DNA of 64,000 bases from Eutreptiella sp. 'Long Island Sound 2002' (lineage: Eukaryota; Euglenozoa; Euglenophyceae; Eutreptiales; Eutreptiaceae). The notes beneath the pieces were generated by a model. The model was not told the DNA's origin and did no database searches. It was given only the letters and a program-made list of their open reading frames with translations. Within the stretch, counting starts at the first letter, position 1; the number at the start of each line of letters is the position of its first letter. This document shows, one piece after another, positions 21,713-36,100 of this stretch. Made by a program: the position numbers and the translations under genes. Where the stretch lies: assembly GCA_964036045.1 (NCBI GenBank), contig OZ038380.1:13289629-13353628 (forward strand). Reading direction: 5' to 3'.

Positions 21713-22416
21713 CTACAATGCCCAAGAGGGAATACGCTTGTTGACATCACCATTGATCATTGCAAGCAAATACCCAATCTGTGAATCATAAGAGACGTCC
21801 ACAGTCACATTCTTTGCAATATGTTTGCGGGCTCCAGGCTGTCTTGGTTCAGTCGGGTTTGTTCTTGGCAGGAGTAACAGCGGTGGTTGATTGGGCAAGT
21901 GATTCTGGTGTTGCAGGCAATGTTATTCTTGGTGATGTTTTCGCAAAGAAAGGACACGGTTTGAGGTAATGGACACACAGTGTACACAATTTGTCGTCCG
22001 TCGAAAGGTGAGGGTGTCGTTCTGCAATTAGCGCTTGCTGAGATCCACCAAGGTCTGTGCTGTCAATTCTGACCCCTGGCTCAAACAAGCAGCACACTTT
22101 GCCACAAGAACTCAGTGCGGATCTGTTAACAAACAAAACAAATGCATGGGGGGCCAGACCACTGTGACACTGAAGTATGTCAGCTGAAGAATTCCCACCC
22201 ATAAAATGCCTTTTTCTGGTGTTCAATCCTGCAACCCACTGAACAACAAATCGGGGTGAATCGTTGTGGGGGGGGGGGGGGGGGGTTGACACATGGCTGA
22301 AGAGAAATTGAGTATGGACAAATAGAAGATTGTAGAGGAAGAGCAGATGTGTATGATGCAACGAATTCAACTAATTGGTCCAAAATTCTGTGAACTTCAG
22401 CACTCTGCACTGCCAT
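21713..22416 (-). CDS. Candidate exons of an unknown minus-strand gene
   Basis: Three stretches look protein-like on the minus strand. The first starts at an ATG at 22,416 (AEVHRILDQLVEFVASY). The second, about 22,150-21,850, contains GVRIDSTDLGGSQQALIAERHP and DKLCTLCVHYL. The third, about 21,830-21,716, contains NVTVDVSYDSQIGYLLAMI. They are in different frames, separated by a long C/G run and possible AG acceptors, so introns or frameshifts are needed. I recognise no family. This may be gene debris carried by the transposon. Confidence 0.25.
22265..22288 (+). repeat. G homopolymer of about 18 bases
   Basis: A nearly uninterrupted G run. Two shorter runs follow at about 22,681-22,694 and 22,908-22,922. 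Confidence 0.8.
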
Positions 22417-23277
22417 TTAAGTCTTTATTGGAAACTCTCAGTGAGTGCGCATCTCCACCAGACATTCACCATCCAACTGCCATGCTCCTGTGATGCGGTG
22501 CTCAGGGCACAAATACACGTGAGGTTTGGGGGAAACCATTCCTATCCACCCACCCACACCACATTCAGTCCAGAGTTTTTTGTTGATTGTTGGCTTGTGA
22601 AGTCACATGAAGTGCACACCGTAGTAGTGGTATCTGCTGACGCCTCCGGTTTCGAGAAGGAATGCAGAAGTCCCGAACAGTGGGGGGGGGGGGGCTGTCA
22701 GCCGACTGTCAGCAATTGCATGCGGTGGGGGCAAGATAGGCAAAAACTATCAGCTGCCAGAAAAGCACAAATCCCATTCAGGAGGGGTAGGGAATGCAAA
22801 AAACTCTCATCTGGGGGCAGTAGAAATGAAATTTGGCAGGTGGAGTTCAAGTCAAGGACAAACAAAAGCATAAGTGTATCATCATGGGGAAATGGCTGAG
22901 GCCAGGAGGAGGGGGGGGGGGGTCTGCTAACAGGTGAAGATCTGTGTGCAAGACTGAGCTGTCTTAAGCAGAAGCAGGGTTGGAACTGTGATCCCAGATC
23001 TCATGAATGGTCAATGTGGTAACCAGACAGACGTCGTGGCTCATTAAAACCATACAATACAACAGGTTTTTTTCATTTAATGGAGACCTGATCCCTTCGC
23101 AGCAGCCAACTTCATGTCCTCAGGTTTGATGGTAGCGCGCTTTGCATGTGTAGCATACACAGTACACCCTGCAGAGCAAGAGCACGTGGTTTGATGCCAA
23201 AGCCAAACACATAAACATGAACAAAGCAGACAAACATGCGCACCAAATCGATTGGTTCCCAGAGCGTTGTTCAAGCT

Positions 23278-23346
23278 TCAAAGTAAAGCAAGCGAACCAA
23301 AGACCACCATAGTTTTAAAAATGTCAGTCAAGAACGCCTCTGTGGC
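23278..23346 (-). CDS. Candidate exon Z after the satellite unit
   Basis: After TTGTAGCAG on the minus strand the frame GCC ACA GAG GCG is open for 22 codons to a TGA and reads ATEAFLTDIFKTMVV near its start. It is in phase 0, the phase in which exon X (51,537-51,676) ends. Short and unrecognised; kept because its phase matches. Confidence 0.25.
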   Translation of the reverse strand, partial: ATEAFLTDIFKTMVVFGSLALL

Positions 23347-24071
23347 CTGCTACAATCAAGGGCGAGCATGAGGATGATGTTGCAGTCATTGAGTACATGA
23401 AGGGAACCCCCACCCACCCACCCACCCACCACTTCAAGCTGATGGTGTTGCGCAGACCTCTGGTGGCTTTGGGATAAGGGACACCATGCGCCCTGTCGCT
23501 CACAGTTGCCATTGTCGTGTTGGTGTTTTTCGAGGCCCGGGCAGAGCTTGGGTAAAAGGGGGGCGGGGGGTCACTCACCTGCAACCAGCGCCTGACGCGC
23601 ACATGATGGGTACCGGTATGCAAACACAGACCACTAGAACACAAGATACATACTTTCTTGTGCTCTCGCACTGCAAAGAACTTGCACACGTCGTTGCCGC
23701 TGGCTCTGCTCCACTTTTTGCCCTCAGCTCTTGCAAGTTTCTTGTAAGCTGGGCAAATAACACAAAGCAGTGGACAATCACCAATATCAACAAATGGATT
23801 TGACCACTGGTTACGCAGTTGCCTTAGCCTCGCTTGCTCGCGTACTGAGTATCTTATGTGTAGGCCTTGTTTCTGTCCCATTTTCCACATCTGGTTGCAA
23901 CACAGGAAGCTGTGGGAATTTGGGGTCAAAATTGTGCTCCCTTTCTGGTGTGGAAATCTTACCCCTCTATGGCATGAAAATTACCCCTTGCTGTTGCGGG
24001 GCAGATTCCCAAGACCACAAACCAGTATTGAAATCGCATCATATCCAACCAGTTGTTCCCACAGCCCACCT
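23346..24071 (+). repeat. Left copy of the 726-bp terminal direct repeat
   Basis: Identical to 50,813-51,538 at constant offset 27,467, apart from three substitutions (for example CTGGTTGCAAC against CGGGTTGCAAC). It starts CCTGCTACAATC and ends CAGCCCACCT, directly against the satellite array. Confidence 0.95.
23570..23893 (-). CDS. Candidate exon with TTF-type zinc-finger look (left copy)
   Basis: On the minus strand a 100-codon open segment ends at a strong donor (TTGCAG|GTGAGTGA). It reads WSNPFVDIG, then CVICPAYKK, then KKWSRASGNDVCKFFAVREHKK. The pattern C-x2-C, a W/G-rich middle, F..VREH resembles the TTF-type zinc finger found at the N-terminus of some hAT-like transposases and ZNF862-like proteins. 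The last zinc ligand is not clear. An inner GTATGT could be an alternative donor after REHKK. The same exon is in the right repeat. Confidence 0.3.
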
Positions 24072-27000
24072 CCTCCCTCAAACCCCCTTTTCAACTGCCC
24101 CCATGGCCTCAAAACACATTTCAGCCAATGCCAACACCTCAAACCCCCTTTTCAACTTCCCCCACGCCCTGAAAACACATTTCACCCAATGCCAACACCT
24201 CACACCCCCTTTTCAACTGCCCCCATGCCATCAAAACATATTTCACCCAGTGCAAACACCTCAAACCCCCTTTTCAACTCCCCTCATGCCCTCAAAACAT
24301 ATTTCACCCAGTGCCAACACCTCAAACCCCCTTTTCAACTGCCCCCATGCCCTCAAAACATATTTCACCCAGTGCCAACACCTCCAACCCCCTTTTCAAC
24401 TGCCCCCATGCCCTCAAAACATATTTCACCCAATGCCAACACCTCAAACCCCCTTTTCAACTGCCCCCATGCCCTCGAGACATATTTCACCCAGTGCCAA
24501 CACCTCACACCCCCTTTTCAACTGCCTCCATGCCCTCAAAACATATTTCATCCAATGCCAACACCTCCAACCCCCTTTTCTACTGCCCCCATGCCCTCAA
24601 AACATATTTCACCCAATGCCAACACCTCAAACCCCCTTTTCAACTGCCCCCATGCCCTCGAGACATATTTCACCCAGTGCCAACACCTCAAACCCCCTTT
24701 TCAACTCACCCCATGCCCTCAAAACACATTTCACCCAATGCCAACACCTCAAACCCCCTTTTCAACTCACCCCATGCCCTCAAAACATATTTCACCCAAT
24801 GCCAACACCTCAAACCCCCTTTTCAACTGCCCCCACGCCCTGAAAACATATTTCACCCAATGCCAACACCTCACACCCCCTTTTCAACTGCCCCCATGCC
24901 ATCAAAACATATTTCACACAGTGCCAACACCTCAAACCCCCTTTTGAACTCCCCTCATGCCCTCAAAACATATTTCACCCAATGCCAACACCTCAAACCC
25001 CCGTTTCAACTGCCCCCATGCCCTCAAAACACATTTCACCCAATGCCAACACCTCAAACCCCCTTTTCAACTGCCCCCATGGCCTCAAAACACATTTCAC
25101 CCAATGCCAACACCTCAAACCCCCTTTTCAACTTCCCCCACGCCCTGAAAACACATTTCAGCCAATGCCAACACCTCAAACCCCCTTTTCAACTGCCCCC
25201 ATGCCATCAAAACACATTTCACCCAGTGCCAACACCTCAAACCCCCTTTTCAACTGCCCCCATGCCCTCAAAACACATTTCACACGGTGCCAACACCTCA
25301 AACCCCCTTTTCAACTCCCCTCATGCCCTCAAAACATATTTCACCCAGTGCCAACCCCTCAAACCCCCTTTTCAACTGCCCCCATGCCCTCAAAACATAT
25401 TTCACCCAGTGCCAACACCTCCAACCCCCTTTTCAACTCACCCCATGCCCTCAAAACATATTTCACACAGTGCCAACACCTCAAACCCCCTTTTCAACTG
25501 CCCCCATGCCCTCAAAACATATTTCACCCAATGCCAACACCTCCAACCCCCTTTTCAACTGACCCCATGCCCTCAAAACATATTTCACCCAATGCCAACA
25601 CCTCAAACCCCCTTTTCAACTGCCCCCATGCCCTCGAGACATATTTCACCCAGTGCCAACACCTCAAACCCGCGTTTCAACTGCCCCCATGCCCTCAAAA
25701 CACATTTCACCCAATGCCAACACCTCAAACCCCCTTTTCAACTCACCCCATGCCCTCCAAACATATTTCACCCAATGCCAACACCTCAAACCCCCTTTTC
25801 AACTGCCCCCATGCCCTCAAAACATATTTCACCCAATGCCAACACCTCAAACCCCCTTTTCAACTGCCCCCATGCCCTCAAAACATATTTCACACAGTGC
25901 CAACACCTCAAACCCCCTTTTCAACTGCCCCCATGCCCTCGAGACATATTTCACCCAGTGCCAACACCTCAAACCCCCTTTTCAACTGCCCCCATGCCCT
26001 CAAAACACATTTCACCCAATGCCAACACCTCAAACCCCCTTTTCAACTCACCCCATGCCCTCAAAACATATTTCACCGAGTGCAAACACCTCAAACCCCC
26101 GTTTCAACTGCCCCCATGCCCTCAAAACATATTTCACACAGTGCCAACACCTCAAACCCCCTTTTCAACTGCCCCCATGCCCTCAAAACATATTTCACAC
26201 AGTGCCAACACCTCAAACCCCCGTTTCAACTGCCCCCATGCCCTCAAAACACATTTCACCCAATGCCAACACCTCAAACCCCCTTTTCAACTGCCCCCAT
26301 GCCCTCCAAACATATTTCACCGAGTGCAAACACCTCAAACCCCCGTTTCAACTGCCCCCATGCCGTCAAAACATATTTCACCCAGTGCCAACACCTCAAA
26401 CCCCCTTTTCAACTCCCCCCATGCCCTCAAAACATATTTCACCCAGTGCCAACACCTCAAACCCCCTTTTCAACTGCCCCCATGCCCTCAAAACACATTT
26501 CACCCAATGCCAACACCTCAAACCCCCTTTTCAACTGCCCCCATGCCCTGAAAACACATTTCACCCACTAGTGCCAACACCTCAAACCCCCTTTTCAACT
26601 ACCCCCATGCCCTCGAGACATATTTCACCCAGTGCCAACACCTCAAACCCCCTTTTCAACTTCCCCCATGCCCGGAAAACACATTTCACCCAATGCCAAC
26701 ACCTCAAACCCCCTTTTCAACTCACCCCATGCCCTCAAAACACATTTCACCCAATGCCAACACCTCAAACCCCCTTTTCAACTGCCCCCATGCCCTCAAA
26801 ACACATTTCACACGGTGCCAACACGTCGAACCGCCTTTTCAACTCCCCGCATGCCCTCAAAACATATTTCACCCAGTGCCAACACCTCCAACCCCCTTTT
26901 CTACTGCCCCCATGCCCTCAAAACATATTTCACCCAATGCCAACACCTCCAACCCCCTTTTCAACTGCCCCCATGCCCTCAAAACATATTTCACACAATG

Positions 27001-27669
27001 CCAACACCTCAAACCCCCTTTTCAACTGCCCCCATGCCCTCGAGACACATTTCACCGAGTGCCAACACCTCAAACCCCCTTTTCAACTGCCCCCATGCCC
27101 TCAAAACACATTTCACACAATGCCAACACCTCAAACCCCCTTTTCAACTGCCCCCATGCCCTCGAGACACATTTCACCGAGTGCCAACACCTCCAACCCC
27201 CTTTTCTACTGCCCCCATGCCCTCAAAACATATTTCACCCAATGCCAACACCTCCAACCCCCTTTTCAACTGCCCCCATGCCCTCAAAACATATTTCACA
27301 CAATGCCAACACCTCAAACCCCCTTTTCAACTGCCCCCATGCCCTCGAGACACATTTCACCGAGTGCCAACACCTCAAACCCCCTTTTCAACTGCCCCCA
27401 TGCCCTCAAAACACATTTCACCCAATGCCAACACCTCAAACCCCCTTTTCAACTCCCCCCATGCCCTCAAAACATATTTCGGCCAGTGCCAAAACCTCAA
27501 ACCCCCTTTTCAACTGCCCCCATGCCCTCAAAACACATTTCACACAATGCCAACACCTCAAACCCCCGTTTCAACTGCCCCCATGCCCTGAAAACACATT
27601 TCACCCACCAGTGCTAACACCTCAAACCCCCTTTTCAACTCACCCCATGCCCTCAAAACACATTTCACA

Positions 27670-30180
27670 CAGTGCCAACACCACACCCCCCCTTTTCAAC
27701 TGCCCCCATGCCCTCAAAACATATTTCACCCAGTGCCAACACCTCAAACCCCCTTTTCAACTCACCCCATGCCCTCAAAACATATTTCACACGGTGCCAA
27801 CACCACACCCCCCCTTTTCAACTGCCCCCATGCCCTCAAAACATATTTCACCCAGTGCCAACACCTCCAACCCCCTTTTCAACTGCCCCCATGCCCTCAA
27901 AGCGGATTTCACACAGTGCCAACACCTCAAACCCCCTTTTCAACTGCCCCCATGCCCTCAAAACATATTTCACACAGTGCCAACACCTCAAACCCCCTTT
28001 TCAACTGCCCCCATGCCCTCAAAACATGTTTCACCCAGCGCCAACACCTCAAACCCCCTTTTCAACTGACCCCATGCCCTCAAAACACATTTCACCCAAT
28101 GCCAACACCTCAAACCCCCTTTTCAACTGGCCCCATGCCCTCAAAACACATTTCACACAATGCCAACACCTCAAACCCCCGTTTCAACTGCCCCCATGCC
28201 CTGAAAACAAATTTCACCCACCAGTGCCAACACCTCAAACCCCCTTTTCAACTACCCGCATGCCCTCGAGACATATTTCACCCAGTGCCAACACCTCAAA
28301 CCCCCTTTTCAACTCCCCCCATGCCCGGAAAACACATTTCACCCAATGCCAACACCTCCAACCCCCTTTTCAACTGCCCCCATGCCCTCAAAACATATTT
28401 CACCCAACGCCAACACCTCCAACCCCCTTTTCAACTGCCCCCATGCCCTCAAAACATATTTCACACAGTGCCAACACCTCAAACCCCCTTTTCAACTGCC
28501 CCCATGCCCTCGAGACATATTTCACCCAGTGCCAACACCTCAAACCCCCTTTTCAACTGCCCCCATGCCCACAAAACATATTTCGGCCTGTGCCAATACC
28601 TCAAACCCCCGTTTCAACTGCCCCCGTGCCCTGAAAACAAATTTCACCCACCAGTGCCAACACCTCAAACCCCCTTTTCAACTACCCCCATGCCCTCGAG
28701 ACATATTTCACCCAGTGCCAACACCTCAAACCCCCGTTTCAACTGCCCCCATGCCCTCAAAACACATTTCACCCAGTGCCAACACCTCAAACCCCCGTTT
28801 CAACTGCCCCCATGCCCTCAAAACACATTTCACACAATGCCAACACCTCAAACCCCCGTTTCAACTGCCCCCATGCCCTGAAAACACATTTCACCCACCA
28901 GTGCCAACACCTCAAACCCCCTTTTCAACTCACCCCATGCCCTCAAAACACATTTCACACAGTGCCAACACCACACCCCCCCTTTTCAACTGCCCCCATG
29001 CCCTCAAAACATATTTCACCCAGTGCCAACACCTCAAACCCCCTTTTCAACTCACCCCATGCCCTCAAAACATATTTCACACAGTGCCAACACCACACCC
29101 CCCCTTTTCAACTGCCCCCATGCCCTCAAAACATATTTCACCCAGTGCCAACACCTCCAACCCCCTTTTCAACTGCCCCCATGCCCTCAAAGCGGATTTC
29201 ACACAGTGCCAACACCTCAAACCCCCTTTTCAACTGCCCCCATGCCCTCAAAACATATTTCACACAATGCCAACACCTCAAACCCCCTTTTCAACTGCCC
29301 CCATGCCCTCAAAACATGTTTCACCCAGCGCCAACACCTCAAACCCCCTTTTCAACTGACCCCATGCCCTCAAAACACATTTCACCCAATGCCAACACCT
29401 CAAACCCCCTTTTCAACTGCCCCCATGCCCTCAAAACACATTTCACACAATGCCAACACCTCAAACCCCCATTTCAACTGCCCCCATGCCCTGAAAACAA
29501 ATTTCACCCACCAGTGCCAACACCTCAAACCCCCTTTTCAACTACCCCCATGCCCTCGAGACATATTTCACCCAGTGCCAACACCTCAAACCCCCGTTTC
29601 AACTGCCCCCATGCCCGGAAAACACATTTCACCCAATGCCAACACCTCCAACCCCCTTTTCAACTGCCCCCATGCCCTCAAAGCGGATTTCACACAGTGC
29701 CAACACCTCAAACCCCCTTTTCAACTGCCCCCATGCCCTCAAAACATATTTCACACAATGCCAACACCTCAAACCCCCTTTTCAACTGCCCCCATGCCCT
29801 CAAAACATGTTTCACCCAGCGCCAACACCTCAAACCCCCTTTTCAACTGACCCCATGCCCTCAAAACACATTTCACCCAATGCCAACACCTCAAACCCCC
29901 TTTTCAACTGCCCCCATGCCCTCAAAACACATTTCACACAATGCCAACACCTCAAACCCCCATTTCAACTGCCCCCATGCCCTGAAAACAAATTTCACCC
30001 ACCAGTGCCAACACCTCAAACCCCCTTTTCAACTACCCCCATGCCCTCGAGACATATTTCACCCAGTGCCAACACCTCAAACCCCCTTTTCAACTGCCCC
30101 CATGCCCTCAAAACATATTTCACCCAACGCCAACACCTCCAACCCCCTTTTCAACTGCCCCCATGCCCTCAAAACATATT
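27670..30180 (+). repeat. Higher-order duplication in the array, offset 1,290 bp
   Basis: Variant strings from about 27,670-28,880 recur from about 28,960-30,170 (for example the AAAGCGGATTTCACACAG and CATGTTTCACCCAGCG monomers). A shorter part recurs again near 29,690. Confidence 0.75.
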
Positions 30181-33100
30181 TCACACAGTGCCAACACCTC
30201 AAACCCCCTTTTCAACTGCCCCCATGCCCTCGAGACATATTTCACCCAGTGCCAACACCTCAAACCCCCTTTTCAACTGCCCCCATGCCCACAAAACATA
30301 TTTCGGCCAGTGCCAATACCTCAAACCCCCGTTTCAACTGCCCCCGTGCCCTGAAAACAAATTTCACCCACCAGTGCCAACACCTCAAACCCCCTTTTCA
30401 ACTACCCCCATGCCCTCGAGACATATTTCACCCAGTGCCAACACCTCAAACCCCCGTTTCAACCGCCGCCATGCCCTCAAAACACATTTCACCCAATGCC
30501 AACACCTCAAACCCCCTTTTCAACTGCCCCCATGCCCGGAAAACACATTTCACCCAATGCCAACACCTCCAACTCCCTTTTCAACTGCCCCCATGCCCGG
30601 AAAACACATTTCACCCAATGCCAACACCTCCAACCCCCTTTTCAACTGCCCCCATGCCCTCAAAACATATTTCACCCAACGCCAGCACCTCCAACCCCCT
30701 TTTCAACTGCCCCCATGCCCTCAAAACATATTTCACCCAATGCCAACACCTCAAACCCCCGTTTCAACTGCCCCCATGCCCTCAAAACACATTTCACCCA
30801 ATGCCAACACCTCAAACCCCCTTTTCAACTGCCCCCATGCCCTCAAAACATATTTCGGCCAGTGCCAACACCTCAAACCCCCTTTTCAACTGCCCCCATG
30901 CCCTCGAGACATATTTCACACAATGCCAACACCTCAAACCCCCGTTTCAACTGCCCCCATGCCCTGAAAACACATTTCACCCACCAGTGCCAACACCTCA
31001 AACCCCCTTTTCAACTCACCCCATGCCCTCAAAACACATTTCACACAGTGCCAACACCACACCCCCCCTTTTCAACTGCCCCCATGCCCTCAAAACATAT
31101 TTCACCCAGTGCCAACACCTCAAACCCCCTTTTCAACTCACCCCATGCCCTCAAAACACATTTCACCCAATGCCAACACCTCAAACCCCCTTTTCAACTG
31201 CCCCCATGCCCTCAAAACATATTTCACACAGTGCCAACACCTCAAACCCCCTTTTCAACTGCCCCCATGCCCTCAAAACACATTTCACCCAGTGCCAACA
31301 CCTCAAACCCCCTTTTCAACTGACCCCATGCCCTCAAAACACATTTCACCCAATGCCAACACCACACCCCCCCTTTTCAACTGCCCCCATGCCCTCAAAA
31401 CACATTTCACCCAGTGCCAACACCTCAAACCCCCTTTTCAACCGCCCCCATGCCCTCAAAACACATTTCACACAATGCCAACACCTCAAACCCCCGTTTC
31501 AACTGCCCCCATGCCCTGAAAACACATTTCACCCACCAGTGCCAACACCTCAAACCCCCTTTTCAACTCACCCCATGCCCTCAAAACACATTTCACACAG
31601 TGCCAACACCTCAAACCCCCTTTTCAACTCACCCCATGCCCTCAAAACACATTTCACACAGTGCCAACACCTCAAACCCCCTTTTCTACTGCCCCCATGC
31701 CCTCAAAACACATTTCACCCAGTGCCAACACCTCAAACCCCCTTTTCAACTGCCCCCATGCCCTGAAAACACATTTCACCAAGTGCCAAAACCTCACGGC
31801 CCCTTTTGAACTCCCCCCATGCCCTCAAAACATATTTCACACAGTGCCAACACCTCAAACCCCCTTTTCAACTACCCCGATGCCCTCGAGACATATTTCA
31901 CCCAGTGCCAACACCTCAAACCCCCTTTTCAACTGCCCCCATGCCCTCAAAACATATTTCACACAGTGCCAACACCTCAAACCCCCTTTTCAACTGCCCC
32001 CATGCCCTGAAAACACATTTCACCCAGTGCCAACACCTCAAACCCCCGTTTCAACTCCCCCCATGCCCTCAAAACACATTTCACCCAATGCCAACACCTC
32101 AAACCCCCTTTTCAACTCCCCCCATGCCCTCAAAACATATTTCACCCAGTGCCAACACCTCAAACCCCCTTTTCAACTGCCCCCATGCCCTCAAAACATA
32201 TTTCACCCAGTGCCAACACCTCAAACCCCCTTTTCAACTGCCCCCATGCCCTCAAAGCATATTTCACCCAATGCCAACACCTCAAATCACCTTTTCAACT
32301 GCCCCCATGCCCTCAAAACATATTTCGGCCAGTGCCAACACCACACCCCCCCTTTTCAACTGCCCCCATGCCCTCAAAACATATTTCACCGAGTGCCAAC
32401 ACCTCAAACCCCCTTTTCAACTGCCCCCATGCCCTCAAAGCATATTTCACCCAATGCCAACACCTCAAACCCCCTTTTCAACTGCCCCCATGCCCTCAAA
32501 ACATATTTCGGCCAGTGCCAACACCTCAAACCCCCTTTTCAACTGCCCCCATGCCCTCAAAACACATTTCACACAATGCCAACACCTCAAACCCCCGTTT
32601 CAACTGCCCCCATGCCCTGTAAACACATTTCACCCACCAGTGCCAACACCTCAAACCCCCTTTTCAACTCACCCCATGCCCTCAAAACACATTTCACACA
32701 GTGCCAACACCACACCCCCCCTTTTCAACTGCCCCCATGCCCTCAAAACATATTTCACCGAGTGCCAACACCTCCAACCCCCTTTTCAACTGCCCCCATG
32801 CCCTCAAAGCATATTTCACCCAATGCCAACACCTCAAACCCCCTTTTCAACTGCCCCTATGCCCTCAAAACATATTTCACCCAGTGCCAACACCTCAAAC
32901 CCCCTTTTCAACTGCCCCCATGCCCTCAAAACATATTTGACACAGTGCCAACACCTCAAACCCCCTTTTCAACTGCCCCCATGCCCTCAAAACATGTTTC
33001 ACCCAGTGCCAACACCTCAAACCCCCTTTTCAACTGACCCCATGCCCTCAAAACACATTTCACCCAATGCCAACACCTCAAACCACCTTTTCAACTGCCC

Positions 33101-36100
33101 CTATGCCCTCAAAACACATTTCACCCAGTGCCAACACCTCAAACCCCCTTTTCAACCGCCCCCATGCCCTCAAAACACATTTCACACAATGCCAACACCT
33201 CAAACCCCCTTTTCAACTCCCCCCATGCCCTGAAAACAAATTTCACCCACCAGTGCCAACACCTCGAACCCCCTTTTCAACTCAACCCATGCCCTCGAAA
33301 CACATTTCACACAGTGCCAACACCTCAAACCCCCTTTTCAACTCACCCCATGCCCTCAAAACACATTTCACACAGTGCCAACACCTCAAACCCCCTTTTC
33401 TACTGCCCCCATGCCCTCAAAACACATTTCACACAGTGCCAACACCTCAAACCCCCTTTACAACTCCCCCCACACATTTCACCCAGTGCCAAAACCTCAC
33501 ACCCCCTTTTCAACTCACCCCATGCCCTCAAAACATATTTCACACAGTGCCAACACCTCAAACCCCCTTTTCAACTCCCCCCATGCCCTCAAAACACATT
33601 TCACCCAATGCCAACACCTCCAACCCCCTTTTCAACTGCCCCCATGCCCTCAAAACATGTTTTACCCAGTGCCAAAACCTCAAACCCCCTTTTCAAGTGC
33701 CCCCATGCCCTGAAAACACATTTTACCCAGTGCCAACACCTCAAACCCCCTTTTCAACTCCCCCCATGCCCTCGAAACACATTTCACCCAATGCCAACAC
33801 CTCGAACCCCCTTTTCAACTGCCCCCATGCCCTCAAAACATATTTCACCCAATGCCAACACCTCAAACCCCCTTTTCAACTGCCCCCATGCCCTCAAAAC
33901 ATGTTTCACCCAGTGCCAAAACCTCAAACCCCCTTTTCAAGTGCCCCCATGCCCTGAAAACACATTTTACCCAGTGCCAACACCTCAAACCCCCTTTTCA
34001 ACTCCCCCCATGCCCTCGAAACACATTTCACCCAATGCCAACACCTCGAACCCCCTTTTCAACTGCCCCCATGCCCTCAAAACATATTTCACCCAATGCC
34101 AACACCTCAAACCCCCTTTTCAACTTCCCCCACGCCCTGAAAACACATTTCACCCAATGCCAACACCTCACACCCCCTTTTCAACTGCCCCCATGCCATC
34201 AAAACGCATTTCACCCAATGCCAACACCTCAAACCCCCTTTTCAACTCCCCCCATGCCCTCAAAACATATTTCACCCGGTGCCAACACCTCAAACCCCCT
34301 TTTCAACTGCCCCCATGCCCTCAAAACATATTTCACCCAATGCCAACACCTCCAACCCCCTTTTCAACTGCCCCCATGCCCTCAAAACATATTTCACCCA
34401 GTGTCAACACCTGAAACCCCCTTTTCAACTGCCCCCATGCCCTCAAAACATATTTCACACAATGCCAACACCTCAAACCCCCTTTTCAACTGCCCCCATG
34501 CCCTCGAGACATATTTCACCCAGTGCCAACACCTCACACCCCCTTTTCAACTACCCCCATGCCCTCAAAACACATTTCACCCAATGCCAACACCTCAAAC
34601 CCCCTTTTCAACTCACCCCATGCCCTCCAAACATATTTCACCCAGTGCCAACACCTCAAACCCCCTTTTCAACTGCCCCCATGCCCTCAAAACATATTTC
34701 ACCCAATGCCAAAACCTCAAAGCCCCTTTTCAACTGCCCCCATGCCCTCAAAACATATTTCACACAGTGCCAACACCTCAAACGCCCTTTTCAACTGCCC
34801 CCATGCCCTCGAGACATATTTCACCCAGTGCCAACACCTCAAACCCCCGTTTCAACTGCCCCCATGCCCTCAAAACACATTTCACCCAATGCCAACACCT
34901 CAAACCCCCTTTTCAACTCACCCCATGCCCTCCAAACATATTTCACCAAGTGCAAACACCTCAAACCCCCGTTTCAACTGCCCCCATGCCGTCAAAACAC
35001 ATTTCACCCAATGCCAACACCTCAAACCCCCTTTTCAACTCACCCCATGCCCTCCAAACATATTTCACCCAGTGCAAACACCTCGAACCCCCTTTTCAAC
35101 TGCCCCCATGCCCTCAAAACACATTTCACCCAGTGCCAACACCTCAAACCCCCTTTTCAACTGCCCCCATGCCCTCAAAACACATTTCACACAGTGCCAA
35201 CACCTCAAACCCCCTTTTCAACTTCCCCCATGCCCTCAAAACATATTTTGGCCAATGCCAACACCTCAAACCCCCTTTTCAACTGCCCCGACGCCCTCAA
35301 AACACATTTCACACAATGCCAACACCTGAAACCCCCGTTTCAACTGCCGCCATGCCCTGAAAACACATTTCACCCACCAGTGCCAACACCTCAAACCCCC
35401 TTTTCTACCGCCCCCATGCCCTCAAAACATATTTCACCCAATGCCAACACCTCCAACCCCCTTTTCAACTGCCCCCATGCCCTCAAAACATATTTCACAC
35501 AGTGCCAACACCTCAAACCCCCTTTTCAACTGCCCCCATGCCCTCGAGACATATTTCACCCAATGCCAACACCTCAAACCCCCGTTTCAACTGCCCCCAT
35601 GCCCTCAAAACATATTTCACCCAATGCCAACACCTCAAACCCCCTTTTCAACTGCCCCCATGCCCTCAAAACATATTTCGGCCAGTGCCAACACCTCAAA
35701 CCCCCTTTTCAACTGCCCCCATGCCCTAAAAACACATTTCACCCACCAGTGCCAACACCTCAAACCCCCTTTTCAACTCACCCCATGCCCTCAAAACACA
35801 TTTCACACAGTGCCAACACCACACCCCCCCTTTTCAACTGCCCCCATGCCCTCAAACATATGTCACCCAGTGCCAACACCTCAAACCCCCTTTTCAACTG
35901 CCCCCATGCCCTCAAAGCACATTTCACCCAATGCCAACACCTCAAACCCCCTTTTCAACTGCCCCCATGCCCTGAAAACGTATTTCACACAGTGCAAACA
36001 CCTCAAACCCCCGTTTCAAGCCCCCATGCCCTCAAAACATATTTCACACAATGCAAACACCTCAAACCCCCGTTTCAACTGCCCCCATGCCCTCGAAACA

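Noticed and set aside
23348-24062. Canonical LTR with TG..CA ends in the 726-bp repeat
   Set aside because: Trimming to TG..CA loses the match of flanking bases; no primer site or polypurine tract lies inside.
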